Shown here: piece by piece, positions 37,861 to 49,981 of the stretch
How the letters are laid out: each line of letters starts with the position of its first letter
Position numbering within the stretch: position 1 is the stretch's first letter
NCBI RefSeq assembly: GCF_019097595.1
Contig: NC_080718.1
Span: forward strand, 22,926,157-22,990,156
Source: Hemibagrus wyckioides
Taxonomy: Eukaryota > Chordata > Actinopteri > Siluriformes > Bagridae
Length of the DNA: 64,000 nt
Reading direction: 5' to 3'
Program-made: the position numbers and the translations under genes
Notes under the pieces: model-generated
What the model was told of the DNA's origin: nothing
Seen by the model: only the letters and a program-made list of their open reading frames with translations
Databases searched by the model: none

Positions 37861-40800
37861 CGATGTAAAATACTTTGGCAGCAGGTTACTTCTTCTATAT
37901 TTTTGACAACTTTTTTTTTCTTCCATACATTTAGACAAATCTGGTGTCTGTTCTTTTTGATTTATGGCACACTCCCTACTGATACAACAAGCCTGGTGTT
38001 AATTTGTTTTTAGTGATTTAGGGATGTAACACGCTCGGTGTGTTTGACAGATATCCTTATAAACAACAAGGTTTTCTTAGCAACAGGTTTTCTTGGGACT
38101 GCTGAGATACTCATTAATGCAGATTATATTTCGATGCTATATCATCATGCTAATGAAGCTGGAGCAGCGTTAAATGCATGTGATGTTGGGATCTCATGTA
38201 GGCTAGGGGCAATATGATAAGGAAAACTGCACAGCATCTTTAATAGATACTAAATGTGGATTTTCTATAGACGTATGCGCAGATAAAAAAAAAAAATAGA
38301 GAAGCATTAATCTTTGTAGATTTTTACAAGTAATTTTATATCTTTTTTATCTATAGATAATGTCTACAGAGAATGTCAAATTTTATTCTTAGACTTTAAT
38401 TGAAAATCATTATTTGTGTGTTTACGTCTTTCCTACATTTGCTTGTATTATATGTACGCACTTAGCGCTTGGTAAAAATTTTCAGATTTTTAAAAAAATT
38501 TTCATCTTGTTCAAAATGTAGATTTTATCCACTTTACTACACACTTTACTAAATTTACTGATTGCATTTTACCTCAGTCTAGTAAACCATATGGACCAAC
38601 ACGAAATACCAGACCTGTTTTCATAACCCTACCCTTTTTTTTTTATTTTTAATTTCAAGGTCAAGTACTGAGTACATCTAGTTGAAGCTGTTTAGGATTT
38701 GATATAGTGCAATGATTCCATTAGTTTACTGGGGGTTTAAATTACCCAGCCATTTTCAATTTCATCTAATAGAGGTGCACTTTTTCCCCCCGCTGTCTCC
38801 ATGGAAACACAGAGAGAAGTCTGCTGTTTGGACACCTCTGAGATTCTCATGTTTCTCTAATTGGAATTCTCAATCAGACATTTTTTTCCCCCTTCTCAAT
38901 CAGAAACTACCATGGAATAAGTAATGTGGTTAAGGAGGGACAAGGATGAAGACGAGCAAGCAAGTAGGAAAATGGGATACAAAAACTAAATAAATAAATA
39001 ACATTTAAATTCATTATTTCTCCATGAGCAGAGCGAAATCTCAAAGCTGTGACATGTTTAATTCCTGCAAATGAATTGGAAAGCTCACCCCAATTTCATA
39101 CAGGGTACAAGCATTAATCTGTATCCCACTTATGCCAAACTTTTCTGTGAAATCGAAAAAGAAAGAAAAGTATTGTAATCCATATGAGAGATATTATCAT
39201 AGGCAGAGTAATAGGCAGTGTGGAGTTTTTAAGACATAAAGGGGGTTACGGCATAAGGTTTCCATCCTTCATTCCAGTCACTGAACTTGAATTGAAACTG
39301 TATACTGCTGCTTTTAGCTAGCTTCATAAATTATAAATTAGTAATATGAGGTCATATGCCTGCCTGAAATGCCTACCTTTTGAAATACTCAATGATAGAT
39401 TTACATTAATGACATTAAAAACAGAAATTATTGTTGGTTTTGTTGTTGTTGTTGTTGTTGTTGTTCTTCTTCTTCTTCTTCTTATTATTATTATTACAAC
39501 AACATGCATTAAGTGATTCCCGTAATGATTTGCACACTATATTTTGCTTTGAACGTCTGAAGAGAAATGTATTAATGTTTGTCTGACCTTGCAAAGAAAG
39601 CTTACTAATTAGCCAATGAAATAAACAAACGGTACATAATCTGTCACATGGAGTATTTATATGAAAATAGTCACAAATAAAGGGTACTTTGCTACAAACA
39701 GTAAAATGAGTACATGGAATACAAGCTCCTTTAATACATTCAAAGAATTTGATTATTTTGCTTATTTTAGACTGATACAGATTTGTCCAGCTTTGTGGGC
39801 AAGTGAGTGTGGATCAATGTGCTGAAGATTTTATTTCCATGACTAATGAAAGTCAAAATGAAGCAGAAGAAAACCAAAACAAGAAACTAGTTTAGGAACA
39901 AGAGGTGACTTGGTGGCATAACCCTTCACCAAAGCATATAGGTCCTGAAATGTGACAAGGTCCTAAAGGGAGTCCTGGACCCTCGCGAAAAGCATCCACA
40001 AGGTGCATGGTGATATGGAGCTGGTCTTTGTAAGACCACTGTGAAGGTAAGATGAGATGGAGCGACGATGACGTCCACACTGAAGATGTAACCATGATGC
40101 AACATTCACAATACTTGCAAAGACAGAAGGCAGTGCACCATTATCCATGGAGCAAGGAAGCAGAGCAATAAAACTAGATTAAGGAGTGAAATCTGCCCCC
40201 TCTCTGATTTCTCTCCCACTTCTGCATAGCAGGGGTGAGCGATATTCTCTGAGAAACCAGGAGGCGCAGTGATGTACTATGTGAAGACAGAAAGGAGAGC
40301 AACATCCCCTGTGGAGCCTGGAGATTCCTTGATGGGGCTTGAAAGGAGATTCCTAGGTGCAGACCTTGGGCTGGATATGAGATTCCCGAATGCAGATCTC
40401 AGTAAATATGACTCTTGGAGTAGGACTTCCCCACCAGACTTGGCTCAAATCCAGTGGAGCTTCTGCTTACGTAAATAAAGCAACTGACCACTTAAATTCA
40501 TCACAGCCTCCAGCTTCCACTGTGTGAATCTATGTGCAGAGGATTTTTTTAAATAGCAAACAAAATCCAAAAACACAAAACAAGACAGAATACGTCGATT
40601 AAAGCAACAGAAGAAACTATGCTAAGAACAAGACAAAAGATATTTAAGTTTGGTTGTAAACTTTAGACATGAGATGAAATGTTAGGACAAACCAATCAAG
40701 AGTGGAATACAAAACAGCTTTAACATGATTGGACACAAATGGGAGATAAACCACTGATTAGACACAGGGGAGAGACAAAATTGAATGCAAGCAAAACCTC

Positions 40801-41825
40801 ATGGAGAGAGAACAAAACAAAACACAAGCCCAGCATGTGTCATGCCAGAATGAGTGCCATGCGCTGAGAGAGAAATTTTTAACACTGGCGTATTGGCTTT
40901 TTTTTGGAACCAGAATGGAAGCAGCATCAAATTGCTATGATTTATGAAGTCTTCATCTATGTTGACTTGTTCCCTTTCTCCTCCAAGGCATCATCTAACA
41001 AACCTGAGCTAATAGAGTAATGTAACCGCTGCGATGATGGTGTCAGGGTTTTCCCACAAGGGGAAATGTCAAGGGCAACCGGAAAGGTCATGTTAGAAAA
41101 AGTAATAATGGGAACCAGCGTTTGAGAAAACTAACAAGTTGTTGGCTCTGTGTTCATTTGCCTCAAAATGCCTTGTTATGTATTACATGTGTAGAATTTC
41201 GATGAGTAAACACTGCCTTTAAAATTCAACACAATGAAGAAAGTTTGAAACAAATGGTACACTATTTTCACTTCTCTGATGCTGGTGGGTTTGTCCTCAT
41301 TGCATTATGGATTTATATGGATATAAAACAGATTTATATGCATAATCCTGATTCAGAATTTAGATTAGGATAAGAGAAGGATAAGAGCTGCCAGGCTGCC
41401 TGATGTGATGCTGGTGCTTAATCCTGACACACTTCTATCGCCTTGTCTCACCCTCTGGACTTGCCTCATTCTGCTGAATACATGATCTTACATTGATACC
41501 CTAATACTAGGGGAAGATCTGCACTTCCAAAAACCAATTTATTCCCTTGATAGTGTAGATTTGTACATAAAAACTAAAGATGCAATTATGAAGAATTATC
41601 TCCTGTGCTTATCCGGGGTTCTTATTCTCAATATTCTCCTACTAAACATTCTTTTAGCAATGCGGTCTCATCATTTTTTTTTTTTTCCGTATTAGCAGCA
41701 TGTTCACTATTAACATTCTGGCACAGGCATCTGCATAACAACATATCAAATCTTCTACACTAAATTATTACAACTAAGCTAACCTCTACAAATATGCTAT
41801 TTGAATAAGTTTGCTGTTGTTTTTG
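37861..41825. other. Intergenic with a compound microsatellite
   Basis: No host gene is seen. A (GTT)n(CTT)n(ATT)n microsatellite lies at 39438-39496. Part of this interval (39880-40880) is annotated separately as a possible decayed retroelement. 40980-41110 is non-repetitive but unassigned. Confidence 0.5.
39880..40880 (-). mobile_element. Possible decayed LTR-retrotransposon 3' region, antisense
   Basis: The + strand is purine- and A-rich (for example GGACAAACCAATCAAGAG, GATTGGACACAAATGGGAG, GACACAGGGGAGAGAC, then CATGTGTCATGCC). This is the usual look of an inverted fish Gypsy LTR with adjacent internal sequence. I cannot define LTR ends or a protein domain, so the call is weak. Confidence 0.25.
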
Positions 41826-42030
41826 TTGTCCTTCGGATGCTCCCTGTTTAGTGCCGCCACAGCGGATCATCCGATCTGCATATATTTGATCTGGCACAGG
41901 TTTTACACCGGATGCCCTTCCTGACACATACCTCCAATTTTATCGGGGCTTGGGACCGCCACTGAGCGTTAACCCCTTAATGGCTGGATTGGTTCCTTGC
42001 TTGAGAATTGAACCATGGCCACAGTGTTTT
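41826..42030 (-). mobile_element. tRNA-derived SINE, antisense copy
   Basis: GCCGCCACAGCGGATCATCC, then CACCGGATGCCCTTCCTGAC, then a GGTTCC...GAATTGAACCATGG head form the inverse of the SINE family at 17028-17265. Order and spacing agree, with moderate divergence. Confidence 0.7.
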
Positions 42031-42239
42031 TTAAAACATACTAAGCATAGCCCACTTCATACATTTAAGTTTTGATTTACATGACATATTATTGAACTCA
42101 TTAAATAAGCCAAACTTCTCTGCTAACACAATCATTCGAGTCTTCTAATGCTATATAACACGTAATAATATAAATCTCTGTAGTCTCAGTAGCTCAAAGA
42201 ATTAACAGGGTAAAAATTATCCATATATCCATATACATA

Positions 42240-42488
42240 ACGACTAAGTACAAAACAACAAACACAAAACAAACAGCAGAAACTAGGAGGCAAAACCAGG
42301 TGACAAAAGACTCAGAAAAACAAAAGCCCAAGACAGCAGGTATATATAGGGAAGGTAATTACAATAATAACAGGTGTGCAGAGGCGGGGAAAGAGAGGAA
42401 GAATCGGATGGGGCAAGCACATGGGAACATAGTGTCAATGAAACACCAGAGGGCGGTCTGGCAGGGAATTGTCCAGCAGTCCATGACA
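42240..42488 (-). mobile_element. Truncated LTR, antisense, related to the solo LTR at 28.7 kb
   Basis: Read on the minus strand from 42488, it starts TGTCATGGACTGCTGGAC, then AATTCCCTGCCAGACC, which parallels the start of the LTR at 28747. A TATA motif (TATATATA at about 42342-42349) lies downstream in the sense direction. The U5 end and its TGACA terminus are not found, so the element is truncated. It directly abuts the dispersed repeat that starts at 42489. Confidence 0.6.
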
Positions 42489-42672
42489 TCCATTCATTTT
42501 CTGTACCACTTATCCTACTCAGAGTCATAGGAAGCTTCTAGGAGTCGGGGCACAAGACAAGGGACACTCTGGATGGGGTACAAAACCATCTTTCGACCTG
42601 GGGAAGGCAATCGGAGCACCCAGAGTACAGGGAGAACCTGCAAACTTCATACACACACAGAGCAGAGGCGAG
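42489..42672 (+). repeat. Dispersed fish repeat, degraded copy
   Basis: CATTCATTTTCTGTACCACT and TATCC begin the family. Then come GGGGTACAAAACC, GGAGCACCCAGAGTAC and GGGAGAACCTGCAAAC. The same order is seen in the fuller copy at 46165-46502. Confidence 0.6.
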
Positions 42673-43335
42673 GAAAATGTGCCCCTGCGTGTTATGTATA
42701 TACTGTATATTCTATAATATTACATACAAACCCTATTCAAATATAATCTATAATATATAATAATAGAGTTGGTTCAAACACACACTTATTGTAGTTGTGT
42801 ACTGTTTGTCTTTTCCTCTTCTATCCCAGTATTATTTAATGATTTATAATGCAGATTTCTGGTGTCACACACAAAAAGGGAAAACACAAATGTTCTTCTG
42901 AGAAATGTGTGGCTTCAGGAAACCTAGAATGTATGATGGATTAGGTGTACATTAGCCATCTAACTAATTAAATTCAATTAGGTCAGATCAGCAGTCATGT
43001 GAAAGACTAATTAGTTCAGCATGGCTGGTTCTCTCAGCCCATGAGGAGGATCTGTGTTGCCTTTCAAATTAAAACTTGTGCAATCAAACATTAGAGGACT
43101 GCTATTGTAATTATAATACAATGATATAAAAAGAAAGCCCAGTATGCCACTGTCAAAGGTAAGTACTAAAATAAAATCTCATGTCATTATATTAATGTTT
43201 GTCTTCATACCACAGATGAATTCTTGAATCTAATAGGTCAGTTCTGGCTGCAATAAAAATGAAGGCTGATATTAATGTGCTTATTTAGATATTATTATTA
43301 TTCATTATTTATTATTATTTCATTATTCCATTTTA

Positions 43336-43404
<69 letters not shown>

Positions 43405-44214
43405 ATTTTTATTTATTTTTTTTTAACCAACAACTTATATGTAAAGACATGTGTGGCATATAAAAAAAACACATATAATTATTGATTTTATTTAGCTTTT
43501 ACAGCATTATTTTTATTTTATTCTTTTTTAACTTTACTTAATTTCTTAAACACAGGCAAGTCTTTTAGATGTAGGTCATTCCGGTTTCTCTTTAACATTA
43601 CAAACTTTGTCTTATTGACTTCAAGAGAAAGAGAGAGAGAAAAGGAGGGTTTGGTGAGGTATTGAATTTTTATTGCTCTATAACAGTGATAAATGTTCTT
43701 CTTTAATAAATGTTAGGGTTGGCATATTTTGTAAATGCTTTGAGATAATAGTGAACTTCGGGGGGGGGGGGGGGGGGGAACAGTAACTCGGCTTCATCTT
43801 GCTATCAGGCTGCATCACATCACCTCAGCATGTCCTCAAGTGTTTTATTCCTTACATACATATCTAGAGCTAGATCATAAAGATCTATTTTTGAGTGATT
43901 TCAACCTCTTTAAACATCATTGAGCTTAATCATCTACACCAGGATTCTGTCAAAATTTATATTCACACTATCTAGACCAGCATGGGTTTCTGGTTGAGTC
44001 TGTTTCCTCTTTCTTCCTCACATTGTCTCAGGGAGTTTATCCTGGACTATATAAATCTCCGGTGAGTTTATTTGTGATGTAAATCTACACTTTGCTTTTT
44101 ATAAAACAGCATTTCCTACTAGTTGGTCAAAGCCAGTACTTAAATCTGTCATATCAAATATATCTATAAACTTTACTTCCCAGAACACACTGCAGTCTAC
44201 AAATGCAGTTCAAT

Positions 44215-44247
<33 letters not shown>

Positions 44248-45150
44248 ACACACACACATACACACACACACACATTTTCACTGCTCTGACTTTACCAAGA
44301 CTTTTATTGCTATACATTGTTGTTTTCTTGTATTCTGGTTTCTGCTACAATATCTTGTTGCTCAACCTCAACCTTTTCTGAATGTTTCGGATTTTATTCT
44401 GACTTTTATTAAAACTGTCTAACTGAATCTGCATCTGTCTAAGCCTCTGTGTTGTGACAATATGTACAAAATCGCTATTAAATGTATTAAATTAAATTGT
44501 TACTGAAGTGTATTAATTAATTACTTTATTAATTATTTAATTATAGAGATGTATAAAATGTATGTGTAATAAAATATGTTTTTAAGATGTATGAGTGATT
44601 ATGTTCATCAGTTCATTACCAGTGTGGTTAAAAAAAAAATCGCCTTAGACGTGAGGAATGCACCATTAGGTCTAGTTGGGGTGGGGTTTATTTAATTTTA
44701 ATGTTAAATCACAATGTCATGCTTGTCTAGCTCACACACAAGCATGTTTGTCAGTCCTATACTATTAAAGATCAACAAAACCAAGTCTTTATAAAGGCAT
44801 ACATACAAAGAACAATACATTTAAGGTTTATCATTAGGCAATAAATGAGAAATGGAAGAAAGCACCAGGGATCTTGTTTCTGCTACATAAGAGAGATTTT
44901 TTCCCCCCGAAATGTTTATTTGAGGCACTAATATCCCATGATGTTATGAAAATAGACCTAAAGATTCAGACTTTATTGAGATGCCTAGGAAAATAATTAC
45001 AAAAGTATTAATGGAGAATACATTACATAACATTTAGATTTTCTAAGGTCATGCATTTTTAATACTATTTTCTGAAGTAAACTCAGCTCAGTTTATGAGT
45101 CTGTAAGTAGTTATTAAGTTTATTGTGTTTACACAGCTTTGAACTGATGC
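42673..45150. other. Intergenic with microsatellites
   Basis: I find no gene or transposon. Present are (TTA)n at 43338-43403, a run of 19 G at 43760-43778, (CA)n with CATA interruptions at 44215-44274, and a TTAATTA-rich patch near 44505-44540. Confidence 0.55.
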
Positions 45151-45151
45151 A

Positions 45152-45172
45152 CTCTCTCTCTCTTTCTCTTTG

Positions 45173-45219
<47 letters not shown>

Positions 45220-45220
45220 A
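45152..45220. repeat. Compound microsatellite (TC)n-(CA)n
   Basis: TC repeats with two TTTC interruptions pass directly into eleven CA units. A long + strand frame across this (45123-45545) starts in the repeat and has no recognisable domain. Confidence 0.9.
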
Positions 45221-45499
45221 AACGATCCATCTCTGTTGTAAACGCACAATAAATCAGCACATGGAAACTCCAAAAACCAAACTCGGGATGGAAATGACTC
45301 CCAGCAAAAAGTCACTCATAAAGATGAAAGCTACTCGTGGTGAAAAAGAAATGTGGGCTATTTTAAAATTGCTGCTTTGCCACAGCAGGGGTGCCAGTCT
45401 GGAACGTTCATTACACACAAGGCCAGTCAAAAGTGAGAAAAAAAACAAGCTCTGTGGACCATGTTGCACTTTTTTGAGACCTGTTCACGCTACCAGACC

Positions 45500-46040
45500 C
45501 CTCCAGTCATCACACAGATATACTGTTGGACAGAAAGCAGCATAAAGGACTAGACACTGAAAATTGAGTTGAGGAAAGTCTCTTAACTCGTTGCCCTTAC
45601 GTTTCATGACAGGGAAAATGTAGAAGGTTGTATCTATGCTATAGTAACATCTTTATATCAAGGAATAATGCATTCAGAAGGCATTATACAAACTGCCGTA
45701 CTTATTTATGTGAAAAGACTACTTTATACTCTTTTACTGGACATTAGGATTGATCACATGCATTATACTTGTAGGGTTTATTATTTTTTTATTATTAATA
45801 AATGAATTATACCAGAGAGATTATCAGAAAATCCCACCACAAAATGTCTGCAGGAAACATACGTGATCTAAATCCATATATTATCGCACACTGTTAATTA
45901 AAACGAAGTAATTAAATTGAATTACAGTAATCTTACTATGAAATCTTATAGCAAACTTTCATGTGTATATTAACTGAAATGGATCAAATCTTTCTTTTCT
46001 TTCAGCCGATTACTAAACTTTCTTAAAAGTTTGCATTACA
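45500..46040 (+). repeat. Direct duplication of unknown sequence, copy 1
   Basis: 45503-45749 aligns with 47398-47652 in the same orientation. Shared blocks include GAAAGCAGCATAAAGGAC, CGTTTCATGAC, AGGTTGTATCTAT and ACTTATTTATGTGAA. After a segment of about 245 bases found only here (about 45750-45993), the match resumes at CTTTCAGCCGATTACTAAAC (to about 46035). Mismatches are frequent, so the event is old. I recognise no known family. Confidence 0.75.
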
Positions 46041-46164
46041 AAAATGAGGCAATTGCTTTCCAAACTTTTTTTTTTCCAAAGTAAACAAATTAAAATTCTG
46101 TAAAGATTTTCTTTATGTCTTTCTTTACTTATGAGATCATAAATACAACTTCTAATGTTTTTTT

Positions 46165-46288
46165 TTTCATTTCATTGTCTGTACCGCTTATCCGATCTAT
46201 ACTCGGGTCACGGGGAGCCTGTGCCTATCTCAGGCGTCATCGGGCATCAAGGCAGGATACACCCTGACTGGAGTGCCAACCCATCGCA

Positions 46289-46324
<36 letters not shown>

Positions 46325-46502
46325 CGGGCAATTTAGAGACTCTAATCAGCCTAGAAGAATGTCTTTGGACTGTGGGAGGTAACCGGAGCACCCAGAGGGA
46401 ACCCACCAAGCATGGGGAGAACATGTAAACTCCACACACACAGTGAGTGGGAGCAAGTCTCGAACCCAGGACACTGGAGGTGTGAGGCGACCGTGCCGCC
46501 TA
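46165..46502 (+). repeat. Dispersed fish repeat, nearly full copy
   Basis: It starts at CATTGTCTGTACCGCTTATC and continues with GGGTCACGGGGAGCCTGTGC, CATCGGGCATCAAGGCAGG, a (CA)n tract at 46291-46321, CTTTGGACTGTGGGAGG, and ATGGGGAGAACATGTAAAC, ending in GTGAGGCGACCGTGCCGCC. This order is well known from many fish genomes. I do not assign it to a transposon class. Shorter copies are at 20795, 42489 and 60378. Confidence 0.75.
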
Positions 46503-47392
46503 ACTTTTAATGTATTAGAATTCATTTATAATATTAATAAAAAAATATTATTTATTTATTTTAAATAAAAAATAAAATAAAATAAAATAAATTAAAATTA
46601 TTTATAAAATAAATAAATAAATAAAAGTAAATACTAAATAAATAAAAACTAGATACTGTAAATTAATTTTTATTATTTTTAAAAAGAATTCTACATATGG
46701 GTTTCATAGAAAGATTTACCAAATAATAAATAAATAAATAAATAAATAGTTTTAAATCATTTCTAATATAATATTAGGGTGTAACAAATAAACCAAAAAA
46801 AAAGAAGTTACTTCTAAATGTGGCCACTTCTGCAATCACAACTAAAACGTGATAATGCATCCACTTCAATTACATTCAGTGTTGCATCTAGCTGCCAGAA
46901 TAATAAATTTCTTCTGCTGTTCTAAAATTGCAACAGATGACACGTATTAACTATAAATCTAGTGTGATGCATTTGCATGAGCACACGGGATCACTCAAAC
47001 GTAACGAATAGCACAAACAGATGCCTCAATCCTGATCAAAAAGATAATAAGACAGAGTAATACAGTGCACCCATTTTACCCATAACTGATTAATTACAAT
47101 AAACCCAGTGAGGAAAATAGAGTCAATGTGGATAAAGTCCTTGAAATGCCCTGAGGTTGTCAAAACATCAATCAGAGGTTGGAAGAATATTGCATGGTGG
47201 TTTTTCAAGTCAACATCTTCCGTATGATTTATCAGGGGTTTTTACCATCAGCTGTAAATTAGACTGATGAACTTACCAGCATAGTGACGGAGCCAGGAAT
47301 TCATTTCAGGAAGATGAGCTGATTTGTCAACTAGTAATTTTAGGCAGAATCTACCATCTTGACATATTAATAACATTAATAGGCATAGAAAA
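46503..47392. other. Intergenic, AT-rich
   Basis: AAATA/TAAA-rich low-complexity DNA fills 46503-46755. The rest has no recognisable feature. Confidence 0.5.
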
Positions 47393-47394
47393 TG

Positions 47395-47692
47395 CCCCCT
47401 TCTGCCATCGCACATATAAACTGTTGGACCGAAAGCAGCATAAAGGACAAGACATTGAAAAATGAGTTGATGAAACTCATTGCCCTTGCGTTTCATGACG
47501 GGGAAAAATGTAAAAGGTTGTATCTATACTATGCTGTCAACATCTTTATATCAATGATTAAAGCATTCATAAGGTATTATACAAAGTGCCTTACTTATTT
47601 ATGTGAACAGACTACTATACGATGCTACCTTTTTTTTTTTACTGAACATTAGGTTTCTTTACTTTCAGCTGATTACTAAACTTACTTAAATT
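47395..47692 (+). repeat. Direct duplication of unknown sequence, copy 2
   Basis: This is the partner of 45500-46040, about 1.9 kb downstream and in the same orientation. It lacks the middle segment of about 245 bases: ACATTAGG at about 47652 is followed directly by TTTCTTTACTTTCAGC. Confidence 0.75.
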
Positions 47693-47889
47693 TTCACTTT
47701 TTATTATGAATTAAGATATACATATTAATTACTAAAATTATTAGTCATAGAAAATATACTTGCATGCCTGTCTGCCAAATGCCAAAATAAAATCAGCCCT
47801 CTTTTCTCCATCTTCACTAATATTCCAGTACATCAGTTGCCACCATGATATCCCTGATCTCGGAGTGTAGCTGACTAGTAACTTTAAAA

Positions 47890-48215
47890 CAGAAATGTGA
47901 AAATAAACTGCACGATCCTGATCCCAGATAAGGATTTAGCTAGTTGTCCTAGCCACATAAAGTGCATCATGTGCAACCTAGTGCAAACAGTGCAAGACAA
48001 GGACAGTGCAAACAGACAATACAATACAAAACAAAACAGTACAGGACAAAATAGCTCAGAGCAGTATACATTCTGTATATTATGCAGTACATTGTCCAAA
48101 AATAAGAGGATTGTAATAGCAAAGTTGGTGGCTGTATTGAAATGTAGTGTGCAAAAACAACAATTAAGTGAATGTGCAAGAGAGCATGTGCAAAAAGATA
48201 GCATGTAAACAGTTT
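47890..48215. repeat. Dispersed fish repeat with GTGCAAA units
   Basis: GTGCAACCTAGTGCAAACAG, then AGTGCAAGACAAGGACAGTG, then ACAATACAATACAAAAC, then TGTAGTGTGCAAAAAC follow the layout of a common fish interspersed repeat built from GTGCAA-type units. Overlapping open frames on both strands are artefacts. Confidence 0.4.
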
Positions 48216-48995
48216 TAATACGGGTGGTGCTATGTTATCAAATATTATTAAACAAAAGGATTTGGTCATTTGATGTATAGGAAGGTTAACTATAGCTGAA
48301 TCCCAGTGTTTGACTTTATTGAACATCAATGTAGCGCAAATACTGCACAGAACAACACATACTATATATAACCAGCTGTTCTGTATAGGTGTTGTATTGA
48401 TCACCAATGAAGAAACATCTGGAGCTGTCTGAGCTAAACATTCTGAAATGTAATATTATTGAATACTTCTTGAAACACATTGAATTCACACATATAATTC
48501 ACACTACCATAGCCCTTAACTCTTTGTCCAATTATTTATCCTAAAGTGGCCCCAAACCTTATTTGATCATCTATAATGCTCAGGATCTGTTTATTCCTGA
48601 CCAGCACACATCACAAATCATTTCTCTGTTTTCCATTCTCCACTTATACATACAATTTTTATACACTTGTAGAGTAAAAGTCCAAAGAAATGTTGGCTCG
48701 AAACCATTAACACTCTCTTCATAATGAAATTTTCACACCAAATTGCTGGACCTGGCAACAGAATGAAATACTACAAGAAACCTTGTATTTCACACTGCGC
48801 TGCTAAGGTGAGATGATTGTCAGAGTGGCTGCTGCTGTGTACACAAATTTACTAGAAATAGTGCATAAAAATTTTATGTATCAGTGGATTTATTTATTTG
48901 AAATCAAATACAGGTGTTTGAAGGTGAAATATGCACAGCACACGTCTATATCAATGAATAAATGAATAGAAAATGTGGCATTTTTTATTCTGATC

Positions 48996-48996
<1 letters not shown>
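48216..48996. other. Intergenic, nothing recognised
   Basis: No gene, RNA or transposon could be identified. Confidence 0.5.
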
Positions 48997-49062
<66 letters not shown>

Positions 49063-49115
49063 GAAAAAGAAGAAGAAGAAATTTTAAGCATGTGATTTTT
49101 AATCTAAAATGTACT

Positions 49116-49167
<52 letters not shown>
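48997..49167. repeat. Microsatellites (ATA)n, (GAA)n and (TTTA)n
   Basis: ATA repeats run to about 49062, GAA to 49080, then 36 unique bases, then TTTA repeats to 49167. The poly-Asn open frame over this tract is an artefact. Confidence 0.95.
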
Positions 49168-49170
<3 letters not shown>

Positions 49171-49628
49171 CTGGCCACATTTTGAAAATGAATTTAGTAA
49201 ACATCTAAAAAATTAATTATTATTAATTATTCATTACGGATAAAAATTATAGGATGAAAAGGATGGAATTATTTTAAATGTAAAAAATAAATTTTTAGGT
49301 AAGGTTTATAAAGCAAGAATGATTATTTTTCTTAAGTCAATTAAGTAGTAAATTTACCCAAACTTGTGTTAAATGGTGAACTATTGCACAAATACAACTA
49401 GCAAATCAATATTTTATTGCTCACATTTATCCAGGTTAGGGCTGTAGTGGATCCAGAAACTAGGAATAATAGGTTAGGAAAACACTCTGTACCATACAGA
49501 CACTTCCACATAATCCCCAAACTAGTACAGGAAACCCACACAGTCTTTGTCACAAACTTTGCATTTACATTTCAAAATAAATGCATTCTAAATATTTAAG
49601 CATGTGTTTGCTTGTAAGTTAAAATATA

Positions 49629-49981
49629 CTGCTTAAAAGTTTGGAATCACTTGCATATTTCCGCTTGATTTCAGCTACGGAGGAAGACTCCATCAGCTGA
49701 TCCATCTTGTGGGAGATGCTCCAGGAAGCATGGGGTGAAATCTCATCAGATTATCGTGAAAAATTGACAGCTAGAATGCCCAGGCTGTAATTGCTGCAAA
49801 AGGTGGGTTTTTTGATGAAGGCAAAGCTTGAACCAAACATCCATCATTCCCATTATTTCTAACTCTGACATGCCAACATGTCCTGTTCTTTTGCTATATT
49901 TTCTGTTCAGACTAATTTTGTGTGTGTTTCCTTAGAAAACAATCAAATTTTTGAGTGATCCCAAACTTTCAAGCGGTAGTG
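49629..49981 (+). mobile_element. Deleted Tc1-type element with transposase C-terminus
   Basis: The left end is CTGCTTAAAAGTTTGGAATC and the right end, inverted, is CACTACCGCTTGAAAGTTTG, then GGATCACT. Both sit next to TA. Inside, the + strand reads MLQEAWGEISSDYREKL, then TARMPRL, and a GFFDEGKA-like end, matching the last residues of Tc1-type transposases. The catalytic core has been deleted. Confidence 0.7.

Noticed and set aside
40269..40478. 69-residue + strand frame
   Set aside because: No domain is recognisable. The region looks like decayed retroelement DNA read on the wrong strand.
45123..45545. 140-residue + strand frame
   Set aside because: Its first third is microsatellite, the rest has no domain, and it runs into the duplicated non-coding block.
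47884..48407. Overlapping open frames on both strands
   Set aside because: They lie in a GTGCAA-type dispersed repeat and have Cys/Leu-rich compositions caused by it.
48975..49208. Poly-Asn open frame
   Set aside because: It is produced by the (ATA)n and (TTTA)n microsatellites.
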